A stretch of DNA of 64,000 nt from Raoultibacter phocaeensis (GTDB lineage: Bacteria > Actinomycetota > Coriobacteriia > Coriobacteriales > Eggerthellaceae). The notes beneath the pieces were generated by a model. It searched no databases and was not told the origin of the DNA. It saw only the letters and a list, made by a program, of their open reading frames with translations. Position numbers and translations under genes: made by a program. The stretch covers positions 744,001 to 808,000 of the forward strand of contig NZ_CABDUX010000001.1 in the NCBI RefSeq assembly GCF_901411515.1, read 5' to 3'. Positions within the stretch are counted from its first letter, which is position 1. Every line of letters starts with the position of its first letter. Shown here piece after piece: positions 8,365-16,998 of the stretch.

Positions 8365-9038
8365 GCTAACCCCGCCCCTTGGGCCAGCACGCCGTCGACC
8401 ATCTCCACGACACGGCTCGCTCCACGGGCAAGCTCGGGGTTGTGGGTGATGAGCACGATCGTCTGCCCCCGTTCGTTGAGCTTCTTGAACATCGCCATGA
8501 TCTCGATGCTCTTCTTCGAATCGAGGGAACCCGTCGGCTCGTCGGCAAGCAGAACGTCAGGGGTGCCCACGAGCGCCCGCGCAATGGCAACGCGCTGCTG
8601 CTGACCTCCCGATAGCTGCGAGGGCAGATGCCGCTCGCGGCCTTCGAGGCTGAGCCGGGCAAGCGTCGCGCGGGCGATGGCGTCCGCCTGCCGGGCGCGC
8701 ATACCCCGATACATGAGCGACATGCTTACGTTTTCTTCCGCCGTCATAGTTTTGAGGAGGTTGAAGCTTTGGAAAACGAAGCCTATTTTACGATTGCGCA
8801 AAGCGGCAAGCCGATTATCCGACATACGCGAAACATCTTCGCCGCCGAGCAGGTACGTTCCTTCGTCGGGCGTATCGAGCAGCCCGAGGATGTTCATGAA
8901 CGTCGACTTGCCCGACCCCGAAGGACCTACGATGGCAACGAACTCGCCGCGCTTCACCGAGAACTCGACGTGATCGAGCGCACGTATCTCGGTATCACCC
9001 ATACGGTATCGCTTGGTCAAACCAGTTATAGCGATCAT
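8361..9038 (-). CDS. MacB/LolD-type ABC transporter ATP-binding protein
   Basis: A 225-residue ATPase with Walker A (GPSGSGKST), Q-loop region (FVFQSFNLL), signature (LSGGQQQRVAIARAL), Walker B (VLLADEPTGSLDSKKS) and the switch His in LITHNPEL. The N-terminus MIAITGLTKRYRMGDTEIRA is typical. The ATG at 9038 has a GAGGTG SD at the right distance. An alternative GTG at 9050 overlapping the adaptor stop would add MRCA. It is the third gene of a four-gene leftward operon. Confidence 0.94.
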   Translation of the reverse strand: MIAITGLTKRYRMGDTEIRALDHVEFSVKRGEFVAIVGPSGSGKSTFMNILGLLDTPDEGTYLLGGEDVSRMSDNRLAALRNRKIGFVFQSFNLLKTMTAEENVSMSLMYRGMRARQADAIARATLARLSLEGRERHLPSQLSGGQQQRVAIARALVGTPDVLLADEPTGSLDSKKSIEIMAMFKKLNERGQTIVLITHNPELARGASRVVEMVDGVLAQGAGLA

Positions 9039-9046
9039 GGCGCACC

Positions 9047-9952
9047 TCACCCCACTGCGGAGCGCGATATGAAGGTGACGCCATCGCCTCCATCGCTCGG
9101 TTCGGCAGGTGCCGTCTCGTTCACGATTACCGTATCGCCTTCGCTGAGCCCCTCGAGTATTTCGACCTTCGTGCCGTCGGAGAGACCCGTTTGCACCGTG
9201 ACCGTTTCAAGTGCACCGTCGGGCTTTTGCACGAGCACGAACCGGGTTTGGTCGCCCGCATCGGACACGGCGCTTACCGGCACGGTGAGCACATCGACCG
9301 CTTCGCCCACCTTGATGCTCGCGTTGGCCGACATGCCGATGAGCATGCTTCCATCGTTGGGTATCTCGATCGTCACCTTGTATTTCGAGCCGGTCGCGCT
9401 GTACGTGCCTACCTCGTTGATGCTCTTTACTGCACCGGCATAGACAGCGTCTTCTTGAGCAGCCAGCTTCACCTCGACCTCTTGCCCCACGGACAAGGCG
9501 GCGATGTCCGTTTCGGGTACCTCAAGCTCGACGTGCATCGTATCAACGCGTGCGACCTCAACGTAATGCTCTTCGGTAAGCTCGTCGCGCTCTTTCTCGG
9601 GCAGGTTCTTCGACAACACCACTAAATCGTACGGAGCGATGAGCGGTTCGCCGTACGTGTACTCGACAAGCACCGTACCCGCCGCGATGCGCTCGTTGAG
9701 CGGTACGTCGGATGACTTGAAGTAACGCCATTTCGCCATTTTGAGCTTCTCGGTTTCAGAGGGCTTCACTTCGCCCGGCCCGGTCACGAGCTTTTCAACC
9801 GTACCTCGCTCGACCTGAGCGGTCGGCAACGTCGAAGGTTCCTCGACATCTTCCGGCATAGGGCTGCTCTGCCCTACCAGCAGATAGACTATCGCGCCCA
9901 AAACAACGACGAGCGCCGCTATGACGAGAGCCTTTCCTACGGTTTTCACCAT
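9047..9952 (-). CDS. HlyD/MacA-family efflux adaptor (membrane fusion protein)
   Basis: A 301-residue protein with one N-terminal membrane anchor (ALVIAALVVVLGAIVYLLVG). A compact barrel-sandwich/beta-barrel body follows, with LELEVPETDIAALSVGQEVE-like sequence (here VELEVPETDIAALSVGQEVE) and a C-terminal membrane-proximal domain (VQTGLSDGTKVEILEGLSEG) characteristic of RND/MacA adaptors. The ATG at 9952 is preferred over the upstream in-frame start because AAGGA lies 7 bp before it. It links the MacB permease to the extracellular side; in a Gram-positive cell no outer-membrane partner is expected. Confidence 0.9.
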   Translation of the reverse strand: MVKTVGKALVIAALVVVLGAIVYLLVGQSSPMPEDVEEPSTLPTAQVERGTVEKLVTGPGEVKPSETEKLKMAKWRYFKSSDVPLNERIAAGTVLVEYTYGEPLIAPYDLVVLSKNLPEKERDELTEEHYVEVARVDTMHVELEVPETDIAALSVGQEVEVKLAAQEDAVYAGAVKSINEVGTYSATGSKYKVTIEIPNDGSMLIGMSANASIKVGEAVDVLTVPVSAVSDAGDQTRFVLVQKPDGALETVTVQTGLSDGTKVEILEGLSEGDTVIVNETAPAEPSDGGDGVTFISRSAVG

Positions 9953-9979
9953 ATTCGTATCCTTTTCTCTCACCCTGCC

Positions 9980-10216
9980 CTATTCGGAGACTTCGCCCTC
10001 GGATGCCGATCCCGACGGCGACACGATCACATCGGCAGCCGCGTCTCCCCCTGACCCGTCCTTGTATTGGAACGTCCCCGGGCTGCCGGCAGAATCGCCG
10101 AACCCAATGAGACCCTGAGCATTGAGGTTTTTGAGCAGCACCAAACCGGCACCCAGCATGATAAGCACGACCAGCACGATAACCAGGTTTCTGAACGCTT
10201 TGCTTTTCGCGTACAT
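9980..10216 (-). CDS. Small single-pass membrane protein, first gene of the efflux operon
   Basis: A 78-residue protein: a basic N-terminus (MYAKSKAFRN), one membrane helix (LVIVLVVLIMLGAGLVLL), then an acidic, Gly/Ser-rich outside tail (FQYKDGSGGD, ending EGEVSE). No family was recognised. It starts the operon whose next gene is the efflux adaptor, 27 bp downstream, so it may be an accessory factor of the pump or a sensor partner. It is convincing as a gene because it has an SD (AGGAAGGAG) and fits the operon spacing. Confidence 0.75.
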   Translation of the reverse strand: MYAKSKAFRNLVIVLVVLIMLGAGLVLLKNLNAQGLIGFGDSAGSPGTFQYKDGSGGDAAADVIVSPSGSASEGEVSE

Positions 10217-10321
10217 CGATTAACTCCTTCCTCGGTTTCAATGTGTTCGCATCCTAGCGAACCGACCTTTAAAGAAACGTGAAACCGCAATCCCCGCTCG
10301 TGGAAATATCTCCATGCCGGT

Positions 10322-10354
10322 TTAACCTTCGCTTAACGAAGCGGATGATAGAAT
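10322..10354 (+). promoter_or_regulatory. Two TTAAC boxes and -10 before the response regulator gene
   Basis: TTAAC at 10322-10326 and again at 10333-10337, exactly 11 bp apart, is the classical direct-repeat geometry of an OmpR-family site. A -10-like TAGAAT follows at 10349-10354, 21 bp before the ATG. The position suggests autoregulation and control of the divergent efflux operon. Confidence 0.55.
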
Positions 10355-10375
10355 GGGCGCGAAGAAGGTGCATGC

Positions 10376-11095
10376 ATGAAGATCCTCATTGTCGAAGACG
10401 ACCGCAACCTATCGCACGCGATCAAGCGATGCCTTGCATCCTCGCTGGACTCGGACCAAGCGTTCGATGGAGCAGAGGGTTACTTTCTTGCAAGCAAAGG
10501 CATCTACGACCTGATCATCCTCGATCTGATGCTGCCCGTAACGGACGGATACACCGTGCTCGAACGGCTGCGCGAAAACGGCATCTTCACCCCTGTGCTC
10601 ATCTTAACGGCAAAGGGCATGCTCGCCGATAAGGCGCGTGGATTCAAAGCAGGTGCCGACGACTACCTGGTGAAACCGTTTCACCGCGACGAGCTGCTCA
10701 TGCGCATCGAGGCAATCCTGCGCAGAACGACAGGCCGCTACGAGGAAAAAGCACTCGCATTCAAAGACCTCGTCGTTTCTCGCTCGCGCCGCACGATCGA
10801 AATCGGCGAAACCCAGCTCGACCTCAAGGGAAAACAATTCGACGCGCTCGAATACCTGGTAGAAAACCAGGGTCGTCTCGTCTCGAAAACGCAGGTGTTC
10901 GATCGCGTGTGGGGATTCATGTCCGATACCTCTTCAAACGTGGTCGCCGTGTACATGAGCGGCATCCGCAAGCAGCTGAAGCCTTTCGGCTACGATACGT
11001 ACCTCAAAACGATCCGCGGAGTCGGATACATGCTCACGGAGGAAGCTACCCATGATACTGAGGAAGAAGATATCCGCAACACCGTCGCCGATTGA
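10376..11095 (+). CDS. OmpR-family response regulator of the efflux locus
   Basis: A 239-residue regulator. The receiver has EDD at residues 7-9, phosphoacceptor Asp50 in LIILDLMLPV and a conserved Lys in YLVKPFHRDE. The C-terminal winged helix has LKGKQFDALEYLVENQ and ends near KTIRGVGYML. The last 20 or so residues (THDTEEEDIRN) extend beyond the domain and overlap the kinase gene by 44 bp. It is divergent from the MacB-type efflux operon 160 bp away, the standard arrangement for an antimicrobial-sensing two-component system. Confidence 0.94.
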   Translation: MKILIVEDDRNLSHAIKRCLASSLDSDQAFDGAEGYFLASKGIYDLIILDLMLPVTDGYTVLERLRENGIFTPVLILTAKGMLADKARGFKAGADDYLVKPFHRDELLMRIEAILRRTTGRYEEKALAFKDLVVSRSRRTIEIGETQLDLKGKQFDALEYLVENQGRLVSKTQVFDRVWGFMSDTSSNVVAVYMSGIRKQLKPFGYDTYLKTIRGVGYMLTEEATHDTEEEDIRNTVAD

Positions 11096-12428
11096 AAATG
11101 ACCACCTAAAGCGCGAATCGATCCGCTACACCGCTTTGTTCTTCGTCGTGTTCGGACTCATCTTCGCTCTGCTCGGCATGTTCGTGTACCAAACCGTGAG
11201 CTCGAACATATTCAGAGCTGTCGATGAGCAACTGCTCGTTCCCAGCTCGAGGGCAACCGTCGATGTGGCATCTTCTGCAACCTATTCCATCGAATCGTCA
11301 AGCACGGGATCTGCCGATGAAGACTTTGAAATCAACGAAGGCCCCGGCATCGGAGCCCTTTCCTTGAGCGAGAGCATCGATGCAACCATCAAGGACAACC
11401 CGCAAACCATACTCCTTGCTCGTGCGAGCAACGGCACGACTACCGACACGTACGGCCTCTACTCAACCTATCCCGATTTCATCGCTGATTTGCCGTTCGA
11501 TTCCAACATCCTCGATACCCCGTATCTGATAGGCCAGGACGGACACCATTACCGAGCCGTGAACTACCTGCTTGAAAGCAACGATTCCACCGTGGCCTAC
11601 ATGCAGGCCATTGCAAACGTTGATTCCGAGATCGCGATCCTCGATCAGTTCACTACGATGCTCGTCGCGGGCCTGGTTGTCGCACTCTTGGTTTGTGCCG
11701 CTGCAAGTTACCTGCTGTCGCGCATGACGCTGCGCCCCATCGCAGTCGCGTGGGAAAAGCAAACCGAATTCGTGCAGAACGCCTCGCACGAGCTGCGTAC
11801 TCCGCTCACCGTCATCCGTACCACCCAGGAACTGCTGCTCGGCGATCCCAACGCGCGCATCGTCGACAAGTTCGAGGACATAACCCTGACGATCGAAGAA
11901 GCCGAACGGCTTTCACGTCTCAGCGAAAACCTTCTCGAGCTTACCGCTTCGGATGCGGGACAGCGTGGCTTGGAGATGAGCGATACGGATATCGGAAAGC
12001 TTTGCGAAGAGATCGTTACGGCGTACGAAGAACTCGCCCTCTTGCAGGGCAAAACGCTTCTTTTCGAGACGGAAGACGGCGTATCGGCGCGCGGCGATCG
12101 CGACAAGCTTCGCCAGGTGCTTGCCATTCTGCTCGACAACGCGCTCAAATACACAGGCGAGGGGGACAGCATCACGGTACGCGCAGCCTCCCAAAGATGC
12201 GGGGCGGTCATCAGCGTGACGGATACCGGCATCGGTATAGACGAGAGCGATCTCGCGCGCGTGTTCGACCGCTTCTACCGCGCTGATGCGGCCCGCTCGC
12301 GCGAGACGGGGGGAGCCGGACTCGGCCTTCCCATCGCAAAAGGGATCGTTGAGGCCCATGGGGGCTCCATCCGCTTGGAGAACGTGGAGCCGAAGGGGAT
12401 CGCCGCTATCGTGGAACTACCGCGGTAG
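11052..12428 (+). CDS. Sensor histidine kinase of the efflux locus
   Basis: A 458-residue kinase: membrane helix 1 (FFVVFGLIFALLGMFVYQTV), an extracytoplasmic domain of about 150 residues rich in Ser/Thr, helix 2 (MLVAGLVVALLVCAAASYLL), a very short linker, HisKA with the phosphoacceptor His in QNASHELRTPLT, and a HATPase with N (LLDNALKYT), G1 (DTGIGI) and G2 (GGAGLGLPIAKG) boxes. Its start lies inside the regulator gene with an SD (GGAGG), giving coupled translation. It probably detects cell-envelope stress or a drug and activates the divergent efflux genes. Confidence 0.94.
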   Translation: MILRKKISATPSPIENDHLKRESIRYTALFFVVFGLIFALLGMFVYQTVSSNIFRAVDEQLLVPSSRATVDVASSATYSIESSSTGSADEDFEINEGPGIGALSLSESIDATIKDNPQTILLARASNGTTTDTYGLYSTYPDFIADLPFDSNILDTPYLIGQDGHHYRAVNYLLESNDSTVAYMQAIANVDSEIAILDQFTTMLVAGLVVALLVCAAASYLLSRMTLRPIAVAWEKQTEFVQNASHELRTPLTVIRTTQELLLGDPNARIVDKFEDITLTIEEAERLSRLSENLLELTASDAGQRGLEMSDTDIGKLCEEIVTAYEELALLQGKTLLFETEDGVSARGDRDKLRQVLAILLDNALKYTGEGDSITVRAASQRCGAVISVTDTGIGIDESDLARVFDRFYRADAARSRETGGAGLGLPIAKGIVEAHGGSIRLENVEPKGIAAIVELPR

Positions 12429-12480
12429 TCCAGCGACCCGCTACGGCGCATCGACACCCTGCCCGCTCCTTCTGTTTGGA

Positions 12481-12660
12481 CCGTTGCTTCTCTTGCCAGA
12501 CCGCTTCCCATCTTGGCGGACTGCCGCTCCCCTTACCAGATTGCCGCCCATCTTGGCGGATTGCCGCCCATCTTGGCGGATTGCCGCCCATCTCGCAAAC
12601 CGCTGCCCTCGGTCCAAACCACCGCTCCCTTTGCCAACCGCTGCCCTCGGTCCAAACCAC
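12481..12660. repeat. Degenerate 20-bp tandem repeat array
   Basis: About nine successive 20-bp units fill the gap between the kinase gene and the IS end. The units at 12541 and 12561 are identical (TTGCCGCCCATCTTGGCGGA); those at 12501, 12521 and 12581 are recognisably related and the flanking ones more decayed. A second 20-bp word (CGCTGCCCTCGGTCCAAACC) occurs at 12601 and 12639. The array has unit size and drift unlike CRISPR and encodes no credible protein. It lies directly against the left end of the IS element. Confidence 0.8.
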
Positions 12661-12676
12661 GACACAAGGCCTCTTT

Positions 12677-14433
12677 ACGTTCCGAGGATCAAGAATTTCG
12701 GCACAAAATCCGAGGTTGGGGGTGCGGCAGGATTCTTGGACTGCTCAGGCCGCCAGCCCGAGCCTCCTGCGGCGGCCCTCGATGGTCTCGCAGGTGGCCT
12801 TCTTCCCGTTCTCCCTGAACGTCTTGAGGCGGCCGTCATTGTACCACGTGATGTAGCGCGCGACGGCCTCGAATATCTCGGCGACGGGCGCCCCCGCGCG
12901 CACGAGCGAATGGAACGCCTCGACCTTCGCCCGGCCGAAGAAGCCCTCGCACGCCGCGTTGTCGGGGCTGTGCCCCTTGCGCGACATCGAGCGCACGAGG
13001 CCGGCCCCCTCGCACAGCGCGATCCACCCCTTCCAGCGGTAGTGCCCGCCGCGGTCGGAGTGGATGACGGGACGCTGGCCCTCCCGAAGCGTCGCTATCG
13101 CGTCGGCGAGCGTGGAGTTCGCGAGCTCGGCGTTGGGGCTCTCCGAGGCGCGCCAGGCGACGACCTTGCCGTCGAAGCAGTCGACGACGGCGGACAGGTA
13201 GCACTTGCCGTCGCGCCCCCGCATCTCGGTGATGTCGGTGAGCCACAGCTCGTTGGGCGCGTCCGCCGAGAAGTCGTGCCTCCCGTGCTCGCCGAGCAGC
13301 AGGTTCCCGGGCGCGTCCGACACCTCGCCCGCGTACGAGCTCCATCTCTTCTCCGACCTGGAGCACCGGGCGACGAGCCCCTGGCGCGCCATCGACTCGC
13401 GCACCCTGCGCTCGGGCGCGCGGACGCCGCCGGCCTCCAGCGCCGCTCTGAGGCGGCGGTAGCCGTAGATCCCGCCGTTCTCCGCGAAGGCCGCGGCCAC
13501 GGCCCCGTCGAAGCCCCCGTCCGTCATGCCGGACGGGCTATCGAGCCTCGCCCGGTGGTAGAGGTAGGTGCTCTTCGAGATTCCCAAGAACGTCGAGATC
13601 CGTGCCAGGGAGCACCCGCAGTCCCGCCTCAGCCTCTCGCCTAACCCGACGAGCCGCCTCTTCGACAGGCTCGCCGGGCTTGCGGCTTTTGGGTCGCGCA
13701 TCAGCTCCTTGTAGACGCTCACCTCGAAGAGCGCCTCCTCGAGCTCGGCCCGGAGGGCCTCGATCCGCCTGTCGTCCGATCCCGCCGCCTGCCCCATGCC
13801 CGGCTTCGCCCCCTCGTCCTCGCGCGGCGCGCCCTCCGCGCCGGTCTCGGACATGATAGCGCTTTTGCGGGCCTTCCTGCTCCAGACCGATATTATGCTC
13901 GCTTCGGCGATGCCGAGGCGGCGGGCGATGTGCGCGGGCTTCTCCCCGAGGCCGTAGAGGCGGACGGCCTCCGCCTTGGTGGCCTCGGGGTAGCGGGAGT
14001 GGGGCGCGTGCTCGGCGCGCCCCTTCACCCTGGGCATCTCCGCCGGCAGGGAGCCCTCCTCGGCCTGCTCCAGCCACCGCCTCAGCGACTCCCTGGACGG
14101 GGTCCCCCATTTCCGCTCGGCGGCGCGGGGCGTGAGCCCCTCGGCCCACATCGTCTCGACGTAGCGGACCTTCTCCCTTTCCGTGTACATGCGGCTCCCT
14201 CCTCGCGGCCCCCGCGGGGGCCGCTCGATCGGTCGTGGACCGCCTGCCGGCGGTCCAGCTTCCTGCCGCACCTCCGGTTTGACAATTGTATAACTAGATA
14301 CATAATTAATTTTGCCTATACAGCCAGAGAAACGCCTGGTCACAAAATTTCAAAATGGCAAAACCCGATTGTATGACATTCCATAATTGTCAAACCTCCA
14401 ATTTTGTGCCAGAATTCAGGTTCTCGAGAACAC
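12677..14433 (-). mobile_element. IS3-like insertion sequence with bipartite terminal inverted repeats
   Basis: The inner terminal repeat is GGCACAAAAT followed by CCGAGGTT (left, from 12700) or TGGAGGTT (right, complementary strand, to 14410). Exactly 23 bp outside each sits a second box, ACGTTCC on the left and its counterpart GTGTTCT on the right. They enclose one transposase gene. The coding part is much more GC-rich than its neighbours, indicating recent transfer. No obvious target-site duplication was found, so the outer limits are approximate. The same bipartite ends occur in a short element at 33458-33651. Confidence 0.82.
12745..14190 (-). CDS. IS3-family-like DDE transposase (OrfA-OrfB in one frame)
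   Basis: A 481-residue transposase. Two N-terminal helix-turn-helix segments (VRYVETMWAEGLTPRAAERK and AVRLYGLGEKPAHIARRLGI) correspond to OrfA. They are followed by an HTH_21-like region (GGIYGYRRLRAALEAGGV) and an rve-type catalytic core with Asp in LWLTDITEMRG, Asp in VIHSDRGGHY and Glu in DNAACEGFFGRAK. All three DDE residues are present, so it is probably active. The ATG at 14190 is chosen because GAGGAGGG lies just upstream; the longer frame to 14343 runs through the terminal region. No frameshift separates the OrfA and OrfB parts, unlike many IS3 elements. Confidence 0.9.
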   Translation of the reverse strand: MYTEREKVRYVETMWAEGLTPRAAERKWGTPSRESLRRWLEQAEEGSLPAEMPRVKGRAEHAPHSRYPEATKAEAVRLYGLGEKPAHIARRLGIAEASIISVWSRKARKSAIMSETGAEGAPREDEGAKPGMGQAAGSDDRRIEALRAELEEALFEVSVYKELMRDPKAASPASLSKRRLVGLGERLRRDCGCSLARISTFLGISKSTYLYHRARLDSPSGMTDGGFDGAVAAAFAENGGIYGYRRLRAALEAGGVRAPERRVRESMARQGLVARCSRSEKRWSSYAGEVSDAPGNLLLGEHGRHDFSADAPNELWLTDITEMRGRDGKCYLSAVVDCFDGKVVAWRASESPNAELANSTLADAIATLREGQRPVIHSDRGGHYRWKGWIALCEGAGLVRSMSRKGHSPDNAACEGFFGRAKVEAFHSLVRAGAPVAEIFEAVARYITWYNDGRLKTFRENGKKATCETIEGRRRRLGLAA

Positions 14434-14617
14434 GTTTTCTTGCACTCCTAGGTCGATGCAGCCTTATGCATGCAGGGTAGGACTCAACCAAATTAATGCA
14501 AGCTCGCGCGCCCAAGCTGGGCAAGCTGCTACAGCGAAGTCACACAGGGCAAAAGGGCAACCGTAGCATCTTACGCTTTCTTACGTGGCAATGGGCCGCC
14601 TTTCGACAACTTCGAAG

Positions 14618-15907
14618 CTACAGCAGCTTGTCGAGCTCTGCGTCCACGGCGCTCACGCGCTTCGGCGAAGGGCGATCCAGGCGTCGGCCGCGTGCGACAA
14701 CCATACTCGGCGTGCGAAGCGCGGCGAGGTTTTCAAGCGGGTTCGCGTCGTAAAGCGCGATGTCGGCGCATTTGCCTGCCTCGATGCTACCCGTATCCTC
14801 GGCTATGCCCGCGATTCGCGCGTTCAAAAGCGTTGCCGTATGGATGGCGAAGGCCGGCGACACACCGACGTACTTCGCGAAGTAACAGACCTCGCGCCAC
14901 ATGTCGTACTGCGTGACGAACGGACAGCTTGAATCGGTGCCGAGGCCCACCGGCGTGCCCGCATCGAGCGCACCGCGTGCGCCCTGAACGATGCCTTCAA
15001 GCACCACGTTTGCGTTGAACTGGGTGAACTCGTTCATGAGCGTCACGCTCGGATCGAGCTTGCACAGGGGGATGGCCGGCGAGATGGTGCAGATGTCGGC
15101 CGACCCCGTGTTTTGGTAGAGCGCAGATATCTCGGCTGTCGCAGGCGCTCCGTGCTCGACGGTGTCCACGCCTCCTTCAAGCGCGACGAGCACGCCTTCG
15201 GTGCTTTCGGTGTGGCTCGCCACGTAGAAACCGAGCTTGTGAGCTTCGTCGCATACGACCGCCGTTTGTTCGAGGTTCATCTTGAGCTCGCCGGGCTCGC
15301 CCTTCACCTTCGCATCCATCACGCCGCCCGTCACACATATCTTGATAAAGTCGACCCCGTGCTTTTTGTGCTCGCGCACGAGCGCGCGCAGGCCTTGCTC
15401 ATCGGTTGCCGTCACCGCAAACGTGCCATCGCCATGACCGCCCGGCACCGTGATGGCTGGCCCCGATACGAGCAGACGCGGACCGACGACATGCCCCGCG
15501 TTGATGCGGTCGCGCAAACGCACATCGGACCAATGGAAATCGCCCACTGCCCGCACCGTGGTCACACCAGAAGCAAGCTGGGTTTGCGCACCCGATTTCA
15601 CCATCGAGTCGAGTATTTTCGCACCGAGCGCCGTCTTGGTGATCTTGATGAGCGTCTGCGCGCTACCGCCGCCCGAAAGCGTCTTGCTCGGCTTGCCGGA
15701 ACCGAACAGATGCACATGCAGGTTGATAAGTCCGGGAATCGCGTACTTCCCCGTGCACTCCACAACTTCATAGCCAGGCACGGCCTCACCGTGATCGGCA
15801 ATCGCCTCGATGACTCCCTCGTTCACGAAGATGTCGACGTGCTCGCGCAGGTTCTCTTCGCCTTCGGTTCCGTCGAACAGGATGCAGTTGGAAAGCACGT
15901 ACTTCAT
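14618..15907 (-). CDS. Amidohydrolase (metal-dependent hydrolase, prolidase/imidazolonepropionase-like)
   Basis: A 429-residue TIM-barrel hydrolase. Metal ligands are visible in order: HxH in LINLHVHLFG, a candidate carboxylated Lys in VDFIKICVTGG, His in VASHTEST, His in DTVEHGAP and Asp in GLGTDSSCP. The N-terminal beta-sandwich (VLSNCILFDG) and C-terminal strands (ADIALYDANPLENL) are typical. It has no signal peptide, so it is cytoplasmic. Related enzymes cleave Xaa-Pro dipeptides or cyclic amides. The gene stands alone between the IS element and the toxin-antitoxin locus. The substrate cannot be assigned. Confidence 0.9.
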   Translation of the reverse strand: MKYVLSNCILFDGTEGEENLREHVDIFVNEGVIEAIADHGEAVPGYEVVECTGKYAIPGLINLHVHLFGSGKPSKTLSGGGSAQTLIKITKTALGAKILDSMVKSGAQTQLASGVTTVRAVGDFHWSDVRLRDRINAGHVVGPRLLVSGPAITVPGGHGDGTFAVTATDEQGLRALVREHKKHGVDFIKICVTGGVMDAKVKGEPGELKMNLEQTAVVCDEAHKLGFYVASHTESTEGVLVALEGGVDTVEHGAPATAEISALYQNTGSADICTISPAIPLCKLDPSVTLMNEFTQFNANVVLEGIVQGARGALDAGTPVGLGTDSSCPFVTQYDMWREVCYFAKYVGVSPAFAIHTATLLNARIAGIAEDTGSIEAGKCADIALYDANPLENLAALRTPSMVVARGRRLDRPSPKRVSAVDAELDKLL

Positions 15908-15960
15908 AGTCGGCCTCGTTTCAGTCGCTCGCGTTTGGTTCAGTATACTGCGATACTGCG

Positions 15961-16989
15961 CTATCCCGTAGGTGCCAACGTGCTTTTCGAAAACGCCTCA
16001 TCAGCGTACTTTGCAATATCCTTGCTGCTTTTCATCCCAAAGGCATTGGCTATTCTTCTAAAGTAGTTCTTCATGTCGTTCGTTGGAACGGTATCGTGCT
16101 CGGGTTTCTCTTGCGTTTTCACACTTGTTCCATTTCTGCTCGCTATAGGATCCTCATTGAGGACCATTTGCGTAAGAATGCTTCCGCTGTATCGACCGAA
16201 GCTGTTGAAAACTGCCTTAAGCAGCTCTTCTTCGACACCTTCGAACGCGTCCGCAAGCTTAGCTTCTGCTTGCCCCTGATTACTATATTCGACAAGGAGA
16301 TCTTTTCCTTGATACTCCTGTAGGAGCTGCCCGTACACAGGACCAGCGTCGCCCACCATCGGACATTGCTCAAAAAGAGGGGAGTCAAGAAAAACGTAGC
16401 TGAACCCTTGGGCATAATAGGTAAGTTTTTGCAGCATCATTGTGGTTATATCGCCTTCTGACAAAATACAGAAGTAATCGGCGACCTCGTAAATCTTTTC
16501 AGATGACTTGAAATCGCTATCCAAAACAGATGCAACTGCTTCTTCGCTTTTTCGAAACGCGATTTTTGAAATACGGTCTTTTCCCTTAACGAGCACTCGA
16601 TAATATGCAGCAGGATCACTGTAAAGCCTCTCGATTACATCCGAGTACTCTTGAGAGGGAGCTTGACCATCCATAAAACGCGTATAGGTTATCTCGCCCC
16701 ATCCGAGCAGAAGAGACAAAGGGCGTTTTCCTATGTTGTAACGTTTCGGCATCTCTCGAATTTTAGCAAGCGAGACAAGTCCTTTCTTCTCGCGAACCGC
16801 TTCGTTGAACGCACGGCCAGCCTCTTCCTCGAATGGCTCGTAAACCGCTTCGCCACCGCACTTTTCGCAAACCGCTTGCTTTACCCAATACGCATATTCG
16901 ACCCCATCGAGACTCGTTGTGCATTCGACTTCCTTTACGCTGAAAGAAACATCACGTTCGCAGGTGGGACAATATGCGCTTTTTACCAT
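15961..16989 (-). CDS. Antitoxin: MqsA-like zinc/HTH N-terminus fused to a Panacea (DUF4065) domain
   Basis: A 342-residue protein. Cys7/Cys10 and Cys41/Cys44 form a CxxC...CxxC zinc site as in MqsA. An HTH region follows (about 70-125, with LLLGWGEITYTRFMDGQAPS). Residues from about 170 carry the Panacea/SocA-like signature MLQKLTYYAQGFSYV plus a GPVYGQL motif. The ATG at 16989 has AGGTG upstream. The toxin gene lies just upstream on the same strand with 9 bp between, the toxin-first order of mqsRA. The HTH would bind the palindrome at 17509-17533 for autoregulation. Panacea antitoxins neutralise many unrelated toxin folds. Confidence 0.85.
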   Translation of the reverse strand: MVKSAYCPTCERDVSFSVKEVECTTSLDGVEYAYWVKQAVCEKCGGEAVYEPFEEEAGRAFNEAVREKKGLVSLAKIREMPKRYNIGKRPLSLLLGWGEITYTRFMDGQAPSQEYSDVIERLYSDPAAYYRVLVKGKDRISKIAFRKSEEAVASVLDSDFKSSEKIYEVADYFCILSEGDITTMMLQKLTYYAQGFSYVFLDSPLFEQCPMVGDAGPVYGQLLQEYQGKDLLVEYSNQGQAEAKLADAFEGVEEELLKAVFNSFGRYSGSILTQMVLNEDPIASRNGTSVKTQEKPEHDTVPTNDMKNYFRRIANAFGMKSSKDIAKYADEAFSKSTLAPTG

Positions 16990-16998
16990 GGTAATCAC

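Noticed and set aside
10280-10296. Second parS-like half site (CGTGAAAC)
   Set aside because: Only one half matches; the palindrome is not completed.
12541-12600. Short regular repeats resembling a CRISPR array
   Set aside because: The units are head-to-tail 20-mers without unique spacers, drift progressively, and have no cas genes nearby.
12406-12660. 84-residue minus-strand ORF across the tandem array
   Set aside because: It only translates the repeats (Trp/Arg/Gly-rich), overlaps the kinase 3' end, and has no SD.
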